The notes: generated from the letters alone by a model not told the origin. Shown: positions 25,557 through 33,540, counted from the first letter of the stretch. The stretch: 46,744 bases of DNA from Cyanobacteria bacterium UBA2566 (GCA_002340255.1 DDLS01000036.1:1-46744), one strand, 5' to 3'. A program made the numbers and translations.

Positions 25557-25753
25557 GGTTCGTGAACTCTGATTGCTCTAACCCTCGACCTTAAGCCGAA
25601 CGAAGTCCTCAAGGAAAACTGATTATCATTGCCCCAACCAATGGAGAAACTGGCATCCTAACTTTATTTCTTCAATATGGGCGCTATAGCATCAAAAATG
25701 CTGTTACCATTACCACGCTTTGCGCAGTAATGGTAACAGTCCTAATCAAATAG
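25557..25753 (+). pseudogene. Uma2 (DUF820) gene fragment
   Basis: One frame reads SNPRP-stop-AERSPQGKLIIIAPTNGETG, closely resembling the conserved N-terminal part of Uma2 proteins (NPDLR-ERSP-GKLI-M-PT-GETG). A stop (TAA near 25591) interrupts it, resemblance ends after ETG, and the frame closes at TAG 25751-25753. There is no start codon. Palindromic repeat DNA at 25701-25739 occupies its 3' end, so repeat insertion may have helped destroy it. Confidence 0.55.
25701..25739. repeat. perfect 13-bp inverted repeat
   Basis: CTGTTACCATTAC (25701-25713) is the exact reverse complement of GTAATGGTAACAG (25727-25739), and the loop CACGCTTTGCGCA holds a GCGC-type core. It is near the 3' end of the leftward transporter gene, so it could act as a terminator, but it also shares sequence (GGTAATGG, CGCTTTGCGC) with other repeats in the window. 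Confidence 0.7.
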
Positions 25754-25767
25754 TTGTTTGTAAGGGG

Positions 25768-26748
25768 CTAAACCGGTTCTGAGGTGGGGAGTTTACCAAA
25801 AATGCGGTCAGTAAACTTGACGTACCATGCACCTGCTTGCACTTGGATAATGTAAGCCATGGTAATGATCAGGGCAATTTCTGAGCCTTCTTGACCAAAC
25901 ACTGTCATGGCGATCGCTAGAGCAATGGACAGGTTACGCATCACTGTACCATAAACGAGGGCGATCGCATTGTCGCGATCGAATAAAGCTTTACCAATTA
26001 AGGTACTCAACAGAAAATTAAATCCATAAATTGTGACCAAAGGCGCTAACAATGAGAGCAGCATCACCGGATTGGCTAAAATCGATTTAGCTTTGAGCGC
26101 CATAGCGACAAACACAATCCCTAATACTCCCAATGTGGAGAATACAGGGAATTTTTTCTTCAGGTTTTTCTGATATTTTTCCATTCCCACTTGCTGAATC
26201 AGTAGAAACTGAGTCACCTGGCCTAAAATCATGGGTAAAAAGACAATAATGATAATTTGTTTAAAAATACTAACCAGGGGAATCTCAATCACGGTTCCCA
26301 TCAGGTATTTGGCATAAAAGGGAGTTGCAATAGAGCCAACGATTAAGCCAATTACTGTCATTTTAATCGCCGCGTTGATATTGCCCTTAGCAAAACCGGT
26401 CCAGGAAATCGTCATACCACTGGTGGGCAATAGGGAAGTGAGCAGTAAGCCCAACAAGATTAGAGGTTGCTCATTAAAAAATAGTTTCCCCACGCCAAAA
26501 GCAAAAAAGGGAATGATCCCAAAGTTAATTAGTTGGGTAATAATTTGAACTTTATAGTCTCCCCCGGAGATCACTTTCTTCATTTGCAAGTTGATCATCA
26601 TCGGATAGACCATTAAGAAGGTCAGGGGAATGATGAGAGATTTAAGCTCCGATGGATTGGCAACGATGCCAAAGACAACTCCTAAGAGCATAAAAATAGG
26701 AATTGACCAAGTCAAGTTTTTTTGTAAGAATGATAGTATTTTCCACAT
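25768..26748 (-). CDS. BASS/SBF-family membrane transporter (arsenic-resistance-like)
   Basis: This is a protein of about ten membrane helices (326 aa from ATG 26748; an in-frame TTG at 26799 would add 17). The conserved SBF-type features are LLTSLLPTSGMTISWTGFAKG and ALVYGTVMRNLSIALAIAM. The superfamily moves anions and organic acids, and some members (ACR3-like) export arsenite. The substrate cannot be set from sequence. It is downstream of DUF302 and near SQR, which suggests an oxyanion or sulfur compound. A 10-bp inverted repeat lies in its leader. Confidence 0.75.
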   Translation of the reverse strand: MWKILSFLQKNLTWSIPIFMLLGVVFGIVANPSELKSLIIPLTFLMVYPMMINLQMKKVISGGDYKVQIITQLINFGIIPFFAFGVGKLFFNEQPLILLGLLLTSLLPTSGMTISWTGFAKGNINAAIKMTVIGLIVGSIATPFYAKYLMGTVIEIPLVSIFKQIIIIVFLPMILGQVTQFLLIQQVGMEKYQKNLKKKFPVFSTLGVLGIVFVAMALKAKSILANPVMLLSLLAPLVTIYGFNFLLSTLIGKALFDRDNAIALVYGTVMRNLSIALAIAMTVFGQEGSEIALIITMAYIIQVQAGAWYVKFTDRIFGKLPTSEPV

Positions 26749-26790
26749 AATTAATTGAATTAAAATAAGGGCAATGGATGGATCGATAAT

Positions 26791-26824
26791 TCTCCCCAAT
26801 TTCTATATCATTCCATTGGGGAGA
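26791..26824. promoter_or_regulatory. perfect inverted repeat upstream of the transporter
   Basis: TCTCCCCAAT (26791-26800) and ATTGGGGAGA (26815-26824) form a perfect 10-bp inverted repeat around 14 nt. It lies between the DUF302 gene and the transporter, 43 bp before the transporter ATG. It could be a leader hairpin, a weak DUF302 terminator or an operator. Confidence 0.45.
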
Positions 26825-26945
26825 CGGTGACCTAAATTGGAGGAAAGATTTAATCTTCCAGAACTGGGTGGTTTTGACTGTGCAAGTTATAGCGCTTCAT
26901 GTTAGTAATGGGTATTTTTTCCCTTAAAAGTGCCCATTTCCACTG

Positions 26946-27350
26946 CTATGCAGTTAACACTGGCGTTTTCAGAGAGCGAATAACGGCTTCCATTTTCTGA
27001 CTGGCTTCTTCAGCCATGGCTTGGACATCAGGATGTTCAACCGCTTTGAGCATTCCCAAGGGGTTAACCGCAGAGACTTCAACTGCTCCTTCTCCCCTCT
27101 TTTGGACTACAACATTGCAAGGAAAGAGGGTTCCCGCTTTGTCATCGGCTTGCAGGGCACGATGGGCAAGCTGGGGATGACACGCACCGAGAATCCGATA
27201 AGCATGAAAATCTATACCATGTTTGGCGAAGGCGTTTTGGACATTGATTTCGGTTAAAATCCCAAATCCTTCTTGTTTTAGGGCATCGGTGACTTGGGCG
27301 ATCGCCTCTTCCAGGGTTGTATTTAAAACAATACTAAAGTGGTAATTCAT
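26946..27350 (-). CDS. DUF302 domain protein
   Basis: This 134-aa protein has the DUF302 signature: EEAIAQVTDALKQEGFGILTE at the start and ILGACHPQLAHRALQADD followed by GTLFPCNVVVQ. DUF302 proteins are common near sulfur-oxidation and redox genes. The conserved Cys in FPCNVVV may bind a ligand. It is divergent from sqr and directly upstream of the transporter, so all three may answer the same signal. A ribosome site (AGAGG) precedes the ATG. Confidence 0.85.
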   Translation of the reverse strand: MNYHFSIVLNTTLEEAIAQVTDALKQEGFGILTEINVQNAFAKHGIDFHAYRILGACHPQLAHRALQADDKAGTLFPCNVVVQKRGEGAVEVSAVNPLGMLKAVEHPDVQAMAEEASQKMEAVIRSLKTPVLTA

Positions 27351-27668
27351 AATCCTCTGTCTTCTGTTTCAGTGGTCAGGGCGGTTGTCTCCGTTGTCCC
27401 TCCTTTCTTAAGCCTATAACATCGTTATTTAGTTGTCAAGCGTTTTATGTTAGCTATATGTACTCATACGTGCAAAATACAATCTTTTTTTTAGGCTTTT
27501 TGGGTTAAATCTTCCACTCCTACAGACTGAAACTATAGGGTAATGATTAGAAAACCTTGCATTTTTCATAAGATCACCATATAGTTATATTAATATCAGA
27601 TTTTTATTAACTCGCCTCTTGTTGGGGGGGCACAGTTCAGTAGATAGGCAAGCTTTGGAGAAAAAACG
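27351..27668. promoter_or_regulatory. divergent control region between DUF302 and sqr
   Basis: No gene lies here. The rightward promoter is listed separately. A leftward candidate for DUF302 is TTGACA (27434-27439 on the minus strand) with TATAGG (27413-27418), spacer 15, weaker than the sqr one. The palindrome ATATTAATAT (27587-27596) falls next to the sqr -10 box, where a repressor could act. AT-rich imperfect palindromes are typical ArsR-family sites, but no regulator gene is in view. Confidence 0.4.
27557..27585 (+). promoter_or_regulatory. promoter candidate for sqr
   Basis: TTGCAT (27557-27562) and TATAGT (27580-27585) have a 17-nt spacer, giving a leader of about 75 nt before sqr. The palindrome ATATTAATAT at 27587-27596 would cover the start point. 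Confidence 0.45.
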
Positions 27669-28967
27669 ATGACAAACGTTGTAGTAATTGGGGCAGGTTT
27701 AGGTGGACTTCCAGCAGTACATGAATTACGCAGCTTACTGCCTAAGAGCGATCGCCTCATCCTGATTAGCGATCGCTCCCATTTCACCTTTATCCCTGGA
27801 TTAATCCGAGTCACCCTAGGTATGGCCTCGTTAGAATCGATTCAAATCGATCTCGAACCCCACCTCAAACGTTTGGGAATTGAATGGATTAACCACAAAG
27901 TCACCGCTCTCAACCCCCATACCCAAACCATTACCGTAGAAGGGGGGCAAACTGTCAACTATGACTATGTAGCGATCGCCACCGGAGCCTCCTTTGCCTT
28001 TGACGCAATCCCTGGACTCGGCCCCCATGGCGGTTATACCCAATCCGTTTGTACCCCGGATCACGCCATCCATGCGCGGGAAGCCTGGGTAAAATACCTG
28101 GAAAATCCTGGCCCCCTAGTCGTTGGAGCAGCCCCTGGAGCCGGTTGTTTTGGCCCTGCCTACGAATTTCTACTGATGGCAGATTCAGAATTACGCCGTC
28201 GAGGATTACGAGATCGAGTCACCCTCACCTACGTTACCCCAGAACCCTACATCGGCCACTTAGGCGTAAGTGATGTCAAAAATGCCAAAGAATACACCAG
28301 CGAACTCCTCAAAGAACGAGGGATAGAAACCTTTACCAATGCCGAAATTACAGCCATTACCCCAGACAAAGTTATCCTCAAGACCGGTCAACAACTCCCC
28401 TTTAGCTACTCCATGATTTTACCATCCTTCCGGGGAGCTAAATTCCTACAACAACTGCCAGAGATTGCGAACGCCAAAGGCTTTATTCCCGTAAATCCCA
28501 CCTATCGCCATCGGGATTTTCCCTCCATTTATGCCCTAGGAGTGGCAGTGGCTCTCGACCAACCTGATCAAACTTCCATTCCCATCGGTTTACCCAAAAG
28601 TGGAGCCATGACGGAAGCGATGGCTGTTGCTGTCGCTCACAATATTGCCGTAGCTAGTGGAGCGGTTTCTGCCCCCTTCCAGCGTCCGACCCTAGAATCG
28701 GTTTGTTTAGCGGAATATGGAGAGACTGGCATTGTCTATGTTGCGATTCCAGTACTGCCCGATCCCAGTTTAGAAGAGCCTCAAAATTCCTATGCTCTCA
28801 AAGGCCGTTGGGTGGTTTGGGGTAAGGAACTGCTGGAATACTACTTTATGGTGAAAATGAGATGGGGTTTAGGAATGCCTTGGTTTGAACGGTTAGGACT
28901 GCGGATCTTATTCCAAGTGAACATCGCTAAACCTTATACCTACGAATCCTTACAACTTTCCCAATAA
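27669..28967 (+). CDS. sqr: sulfide:quinone oxidoreductase (type I)
   Basis: SQR oxidises sulfide to sulfur or polysulfide and passes electrons to quinone. This 432-aa FAD protein has the N-terminal dinucleotide fold VVVIGAGLGGLPAVHEL and the three redox cysteines of the family: Cys128 in YTQSVCTPDHA, Cys160 in GAAPGAGCFGPAYEF, and Cys346 in LESVCLAEYGETG. The downstream TPEPYIGHLGV, IPIGLPKSGAMTEAMAVAVAHN and C-terminal amphipathic end also match. It should sit on the membrane feeding plastoquinone. NDH-2 lacks these cysteines, so that alternative is unlikely. Confidence 0.92.
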   Translation: MTNVVVIGAGLGGLPAVHELRSLLPKSDRLILISDRSHFTFIPGLIRVTLGMASLESIQIDLEPHLKRLGIEWINHKVTALNPHTQTITVEGGQTVNYDYVAIATGASFAFDAIPGLGPHGGYTQSVCTPDHAIHAREAWVKYLENPGPLVVGAAPGAGCFGPAYEFLLMADSELRRRGLRDRVTLTYVTPEPYIGHLGVSDVKNAKEYTSELLKERGIETFTNAEITAITPDKVILKTGQQLPFSYSMILPSFRGAKFLQQLPEIANAKGFIPVNPTYRHRDFPSIYALGVAVALDQPDQTSIPIGLPKSGAMTEAMAVAVAHNIAVASGAVSAPFQRPTLESVCLAEYGETGIVYVAIPVLPDPSLEEPQNSYALKGRWVVWGKELLEYYFMVKMRWGLGMPWFERLGLRILFQVNIAKPYTYESLQLSQ

Positions 28968-28981
28968 GCATAACCCTATCA

Positions 28982-29096
28982 GGGGCTAGAGTATTGGGCA
29001 AACGTCTAGGTAGACCGGGCGATTTCCTTTGACTTTAGCCCCATTCTTCACTTACCGAGACGGGTTGAGGATTCAGATCTAAATACCCAATACTCT
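28982..29096 (+). other. interlocking inverted repeats downstream of sqr
   Basis: Two sets of arms interleave: GGGGCTA (28982-28988) with TAGCCCC (29056-29062), and AGAGTATTGGG (28988-28998) with CCCAATACTCT (29086-29096, a perfect 11 bp). Their order A-B-A'-B' means the RNA could form either hairpin or a pseudoknot. The remaining DNA up to petP (28968-29250) holds no gene. Confidence 0.5.
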
Positions 29097-29250
29097 TAAA
29101 TTTGCGATCGCCCATATTCGACGATCTTTAGCTCTAAATCTCTTCTGAGGGAACGATCGGCCCCTTCAATAATCCAGTAAGATGCAGCTAACGATCCCCC
29201 ATTGCTATACACTGTGGAATTGGAGAACATGAATAGTATAGATGGAATAA

Positions 29251-29448
29251 ATGGATATTGGTCAGAAGGTAAAAGTAAAAGGTTTAATCGATCGCATCCC
29301 TGCTAATCTGGTAGACAAAATCAAGCAGAACCCTGTAGGGACAATCACCGGCTATAAAATGGTCGATGGATCGGGTGTCGGTTTTGTAGTTGAGTTTAGC
29401 GGTCAATTTTCAACTTGGTTCTTTGAAGAAGAGCTAGTGGCACAGTAA
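29251..29448 (+). CDS. petP: cytochrome b6f subunit PetP (DUF2862)
   Basis: This is a 65-aa soluble SH3-like protein with MDIGQKVKVKGLIDRIP, VGTITGYKMVDGSGVGFVVEF and STWFFEEEL. PetP binds the stromal side of the cytochrome b6f complex and stabilises it and linear electron flow. The family occurs in cyanobacteria and red algae. It precedes the Get3d-like gene by 109 bp. Confidence 0.85.
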   Translation: MDIGQKVKVKGLIDRIPANLVDKIKQNPVGTITGYKMVDGSGVGFVVEFSGQFSTWFFEEELVAQ

Positions 29449-29557
29449 GACCCTTGAATTCATCACCAACAGTGACCATTGGTTTGGCCCTTGGTCACTG
29501 AGTACCCATGAAAGCGCTAAACTGGGACAACAGCGTGATTGTGAATAATTAACAGAC

Positions 29558-30727
29558 ATGGCTCTGATTCTGACATTTTTGGGTAAGGGTGGCACGGGTA
29601 AAACAACCTTGGCCATTGCCACGGCTAAACATATGGCTAGTACGGGGAAGCGGGTGCTGTTAGCCCTGTCTGAACCCCCTTCAGTGATTGGATTGATGTT
29701 GGGCCAGGTGAAAGAAGGGACTCCTGGGGTCATTGAATCGAATCTGGAGGCGGTTAATCTCCGAAGCGCTGCCTTATTAGAGCGCAGTTGGGAAGATGTG
29801 AAGCAACTGGAAGCGCAGTATTTACAAAAGCCGTTTTTTAAGGAAGTTTTTGGTCAAGAGTTGGGGTTATTACCGGGAATGGATGGGGCGTTAGCTTTGT
29901 ACGCTCTGCGGGATTATGACCAAAGCGGAAAATATGATGTGATTGTATATGATGGAGACGGCGATCGCGAAACCCTGAGAATGTTGGGAACACCGGAAAT
30001 CATGAGTTGGTATATCCGTCGGTTCCGGGATGTGATTGTGAACTCAGATGTGGGCCAAGCCCTATCGCCGTTTCTAGGCCCCATTAGTAGCGCCATTTTG
30101 AATGTAGACCTGTCTAAGGATAATTTTGCTGCTCCCACTCAAGAAGCCAATTCAACCCTGGATGCAGGCAAAGCAGCTATTACGAATCCCAATCGAGTGG
30201 CAGCCTATTTAGTAACCACAGGGGATAAAACAGCATTAGCGAAGGCCATGGATTTGTGGGGGAGTGCCCAGCAAGTCGGGGTTACAGTGGGAGGCGTGAT
30301 TTTGAATAAGTCCGTCATTCACGATACCCAGGCCGCTGAAGCCGCCAATAGCTTTCAGAAATTGTACGATACCTTCGATCATGAGGCGATCGATGTTAGC
30401 ACCGCTACGGCTCAATTTGAGCCATTGAGTATTAGCATTGTGCCCTTTGAGAAAAGCAAAAATTGGCAAGTGCTGCAAAAGGCGCTACCGGATTTTACCG
30501 AAGCAACTCGTGCCCCGAAACCCATCACGCTTGATGTGGCTCAAAAGAGTGTCAGTTTATTTTTGCCTGGATTTGATAAGAAACAGGTCAAACTCACCCA
30601 ATACGGGCCAGAAATTACCATTGAAGCTGGCGACCAACGGCGCAATATTTTGCTCCCTCCGGCATTAAGTGGTAAACCCGTAAAAGGCGCAAAGTTCCAA
30701 GACTGCTATCTGAACATTTCATTTTAA
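29558..30727 (+). CDS. Get3/ArsA-family ATPase with C-terminal alpha-crystallin domain (Get3d-like)
   Basis: This 389-aa protein has the deviant Walker A KGGTGKTT (about 10-17), the family's signature lysine included. The C-terminal part, about 320-389 (from SVSLFLPGFDKKQVKLTQYG), is an HSP20/alpha-crystallin-like domain. That pairing is the mark of the photosynthetic Get3d group, which binds hydrophobic clients, rather than of arsenite pumps. There is no arsB or arsC nearby. It sits between petP and chlG, so a role in thylakoid protein or pigment biogenesis is reasonable. Confidence 0.85.
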   Translation: MALILTFLGKGGTGKTTLAIATAKHMASTGKRVLLALSEPPSVIGLMLGQVKEGTPGVIESNLEAVNLRSAALLERSWEDVKQLEAQYLQKPFFKEVFGQELGLLPGMDGALALYALRDYDQSGKYDVIVYDGDGDRETLRMLGTPEIMSWYIRRFRDVIVNSDVGQALSPFLGPISSAILNVDLSKDNFAAPTQEANSTLDAGKAAITNPNRVAAYLVTTGDKTALAKAMDLWGSAQQVGVTVGGVILNKSVIHDTQAAEAANSFQKLYDTFDHEAIDVSTATAQFEPLSISIVPFEKSKNWQVLQKALPDFTEATRAPKPITLDVAQKSVSLFLPGFDKKQVKLTQYGPEITIEAGDQRRNILLPPALSGKPVKGAKFQDCYLNISF

Positions 30728-30765
30728 GAGGAATTGTAACCCCCCAATTTGAGGAGAACCAGGCT

Positions 30766-31794
30766 ATGAGTAACGACGAAACGGCATCTCAATCTACATC
30801 TTCCCGACGACGGCGACGCAGTAGCACTAGCAGTAGTCCCCCTAGCGCCAGTGCCCAAACTCGGCAAATGCTGGGGATGAAGGGCGCAGAAACGAAAGAA
30901 ACGAACATTTGGAAAATTCGCCTCCAGTTGATGAAACCGATTACTTGGATTCCTCTGATTTGGGGGGTTCTCTGTGGGGCGGTCTCTTCTGGAGGTTTTA
31001 CTTGGACAGTAGAGAATGTGTTGATGGCGGCGGCTTGTATGCTGCTGTCAGGGCCATTGATGGTGGGCTATACCCAAACCATGAATGATTATTATGATGC
31101 GGAAATTGATGCCATTAATGAACCCTATCGACCCATTCCCTCTGGAGCCATTTCTACAGACCAGGTAGAGGCTCAGATTTGGATCTTATTATTATTAGGG
31201 GTCTTCTTGGCCTACGGTTTGGATATTTGGGCAGGTCATGAAGTCAAGGTGATTACGGCGATCGCCGTTTTTGGCAGCTATATTTCTTATATCTATTCTG
31301 CACCCCCCCTGAAACTCAAGCAAAATGGTTGGCTTGGTAATTATGCCCTCGGTGCCAGTTATATCGCCTTTCCCTGGTGGGCAGGTCATGCCCTGTTTGG
31401 GCAAATGAATTGGACGATCGCCATTTTGACCCTATTTTACAGTCTTTCGGGGTTGGGGATTGCGATCGTTAATGACTTTAAGAGCGTAGAAGGAGACCAG
31501 AAACTGGGCTTAAAATCCCTGCCCGTGATGTTCGGAATTGGCACAGCAGCCTGGATTTGTGTACTGATGATTGATATCTTCCAAGCTGGAGTTGCCGCCT
31601 ATCTCATCAGCATTCACGAAAATTTCTATGCCACCATTCTGCTCCTATTTGTGATTCCCCAAATCACATTCCAAGATATGTATTTCCTCCGAAATCCCCT
31701 GGAAAATGATGTCAAATACCAAGCCAGCGCCCAACCTTTCCTCGTTCTAGGAATGCTAGTTACTGCCATGGCTTTAGGTCACGCAGGCATTTAA
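30766..31794 (+). CDS. chlG: chlorophyll synthase
   Basis: ChlG attaches the phytyl or geranylgeranyl tail to chlorophyllide, the last step in chlorophyll a synthesis. This UbiA-type prenyltransferase (342 aa, about nine membrane helices) shows the diphosphate-binding NDYYDAEIDAINEPYRPIPSG near residues 107-127 and a second Asp-rich NDFKSVEGDQKLGLKSLPV. It has the long Ser/Arg-rich N-terminus usual for ChlG. It follows the Get3d-like gene by 38 bp, so the two are probably one operon. Confidence 0.96.
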   Translation: MSNDETASQSTSSRRRRRSSTSSSPPSASAQTRQMLGMKGAETKETNIWKIRLQLMKPITWIPLIWGVLCGAVSSGGFTWTVENVLMAAACMLLSGPLMVGYTQTMNDYYDAEIDAINEPYRPIPSGAISTDQVEAQIWILLLLGVFLAYGLDIWAGHEVKVITAIAVFGSYISYIYSAPPLKLKQNGWLGNYALGASYIAFPWWAGHALFGQMNWTIAILTLFYSLSGLGIAIVNDFKSVEGDQKLGLKSLPVMFGIGTAAWICVLMIDIFQAGVAAYLISIHENFYATILLLFVIPQITFQDMYFLRNPLENDVKYQASAQPFLVLGMLVTAMALGHAGI

Positions 31795-31810
31795 GTCAAC
31801 AACTACATCG

Positions 31811-31872
31811 TAGGGTGGGCAGGGTCTAACACTAGAAATTGTAGAATACCACTTATTCTCTTGCTCACCCTA
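31811..31872. repeat. inverted repeat after chlG
   Basis: TAGGGTGGGCA (31811-31821) and TGCTCACCCTA (31862-31872) are 11-bp arms with one G-T pair. The GTAGGGTGGGCA end is a familiar dispersed cyanobacterial repeat. It may also work as the chlG terminator. Confidence 0.6.
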
Positions 31873-31888
31873 AAGGATTAGAACTTAT

Positions 31889-31905
31889 ACAGCGCTTTGC
31901 GCTGT
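31889..31905. repeat. GCGC palindrome (ACAGCGC-TTT-GCGCTGT)
   Basis: This is a perfect 7-bp palindrome around TTT. The same design recurs at 31978-31992, 36416-36430 and 38487-38503, with degraded forms near 25701 and 38352, so it is a dispersed family in this genome. Confidence 0.75.
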
Positions 31906-31950
31906 CATGATGGACAGTTTTGAATCCTCAAAGCTATGTACCAAAAGCCT

Positions 31951-31978
31951 ATTCCCTATTCCCTATTCCCTATTCCCT
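31951..31978. repeat. heptanucleotide tandem repeat (ATTCCCT x4)
   Basis: Four perfect copies of ATTCCCT are followed directly by a GCGC palindrome. Single or partial copies occur at 19130, 36403 and, on the other strand, at the right window edge. This matches the STRR class of cyanobacterial intergenic repeats. Confidence 0.85.
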
Positions 31979-31992
31979 AGCGCAAAGCGCTA
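31978..31992. repeat. GCGC palindrome (TAGCGC-AAA-GCGCTA)
   Basis: This is a perfect 6-bp palindrome around AAA, abutting the heptamer array. It is a second member of the dispersed palindrome family, with the loop on the opposite strand. Confidence 0.75.
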
Positions 31993-32085
31993 TATCTGTA
32001 TATCTGTTTTTGGGGATACATTACCAGCGATCGTAATCCTCTAAGATATTTATTTGAGGTTTCAAGTTGTACGAACCAACAGACT

Positions 32086-33540
32086 ATGATCGCCTCTCTT
32101 TTTTCTTTCAGTCTAGCTTATATGCCTCATGGTAACTGTTATCTGTGGCAAACTCCCCTAGTCAGTCTTCACGTTACTAGTGATGCTCTGATTGCCTTAG
32201 CTTATTTTTCTATTCCTATCATTCTCGTTTACTCAGTATATAAACGTCAAGATGTTCCATTCTTAAATATTTTTATTCTATTTAGTGCTTTTATTATTCT
32301 TTGTGGAATTGGTCACTTACTTGAGGTCTGGACCCTGTGGTATCCCAATTACTGGATCTCGGGTATTGAGCAAGCGGCTACTGCCTTAGTTTCTTGTTAT
32401 ACGGCTGCTGCCATGGTGACTTTAATTCCTCAGTTTTTATCGCTCAAAACTCCCGAAGAATTAGCCCTTATAAATCAGCAATTACAAGAAGAAATAAAAC
32501 TTCGTCAACAAGCTGAAAATGAACTCAGAATTACCAACGGAAATTTAGAACAGCGAGTTCAAGAACGCATCCAAGAACTGAACCAGATTAATCAGAATCT
32601 AGCAGCAGAAATTGAAGCTCGTACCCGGATAGAATCTGCCTTACGGGATTCCGAGAAAAAAGAACGGGAAAAAGCAGACAATTTAGAGCAAATGTTAGGA
32701 CAATTGAAAAACACCCAATCTCAACTGGTGCAATCTGAAAAAATGGCTGCTTTAGGTAAAATGGTTAGGGGGATAGCCCACGAAATCAATAACCCCATTA
32801 CGTTTATCTATAGTAATATTGAGTCTAGCTTTCAATATGTTCATGATTTGCTCAATTTAATTGGGCTGTATCAGTTACATTACCCTGAACCTGTTCCTGT
32901 AATTACGAATCAGATCGAATCCCTCGATTTAGAGTTTATCCAAGAAGATTTTATCCAGCTACTCGACTCAATGAAAACAGGGGCAGATCGAATTAGAAAG
33001 ATCGTGTTATCTTTGAGTGATTTTTCCCGTTTAGATGAACAAGGGTATAAATTCATTGACTTAAACAAAGCTATAGAGAATACCCTGGGTTTACTTTCCA
33101 ATTCCTTATTGCCCTTGTTTGCAACAGGGGCGATTAAAGTGAGTCAGAAATTCAACGAAATTCCGCCAGTGAAATGCTATCCAGGACAGCTCAATCAAGC
33201 TCTGGTGAATATATTAGAAAATGCCATTGATGCCGTGGTTGAACAGCGGAAAGTTGAGCCGGATTTTACAGGAGAAATTCAGATAGAAACAAAGAGGGAT
33301 TCTCACGATAGAGTGGTTATTCTGATTCAGGATAATGGTTTGGGAATTCCTGATGAAATCAGGAGCAAGATTTTCGATCCTTTTTTTAGTACTAAACCCA
33401 TTGGTCAGGGAACTGGATTGGGTCTGACTACTGCCTATCAAATTATTGTTCAAGAACATCACGGAGAGTTCGAGTGTACATCAAATCCAGGGATGGGTAC
33501 TTGTTTTAAGATCGATTTGCCGCTTTCTTGTGCTGCTTGA
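32086..33540 (+). CDS. ethylene-receptor-like sensor histidine kinase
   Basis: The N-terminal three-helix domain (about 1-120) matches the plant ETR1 ethylene-binding domain. Asp33, Tyr40, Ile43, Pro44, Ile70, Cys73 and His77 align with ETR1 Asp25, Tyr32, Ile35, Pro36, Ile62, Cys65 and His69 at a constant offset of 8. Cys73 and His77 would bind copper(I). A coiled coil (about 120-215) leads to the kinase: His232 in GIAHEINNPITF, Asn378 in NILENAIDAV, DNGLGIP (416-422) and GTGLGL (442-447). There is no GAF/PAS or receiver domain (484 aa). Synechocystis has a related receptor that also senses light. No partner regulator is adjacent. Confidence 0.88.
   Translation: MIASLFSFSLAYMPHGNCYLWQTPLVSLHVTSDALIALAYFSIPIILVYSVYKRQDVPFLNIFILFSAFIILCGIGHLLEVWTLWYPNYWISGIEQAATALVSCYTAAAMVTLIPQFLSLKTPEELALINQQLQEEIKLRQQAENELRITNGNLEQRVQERIQELNQINQNLAAEIEARTRIESALRDSEKKEREKADNLEQMLGQLKNTQSQLVQSEKMAALGKMVRGIAHEINNPITFIYSNIESSFQYVHDLLNLIGLYQLHYPEPVPVITNQIESLDLEFIQEDFIQLLDSMKTGADRIRKIVLSLSDFSRLDEQGYKFIDLNKAIENTLGLLSNSLLPLFATGAIKVSQKFNEIPPVKCYPGQLNQALVNILENAIDAVVEQRKVEPDFTGEIQIETKRDSHDRVVILIQDNGLGIPDEIRSKIFDPFFSTKPIGQGTGLGLTTAYQIIVQEHHGEFECTSNPGMGTCFKIDLPLSCAA

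Noticed and set aside
29558..30727. Arsenite-pump ATPase ArsA
   Set aside because: No arsB, arsC or arsR gene is adjacent, and the C-terminal alpha-crystallin domain and chlG linkage point to the Get3d group.
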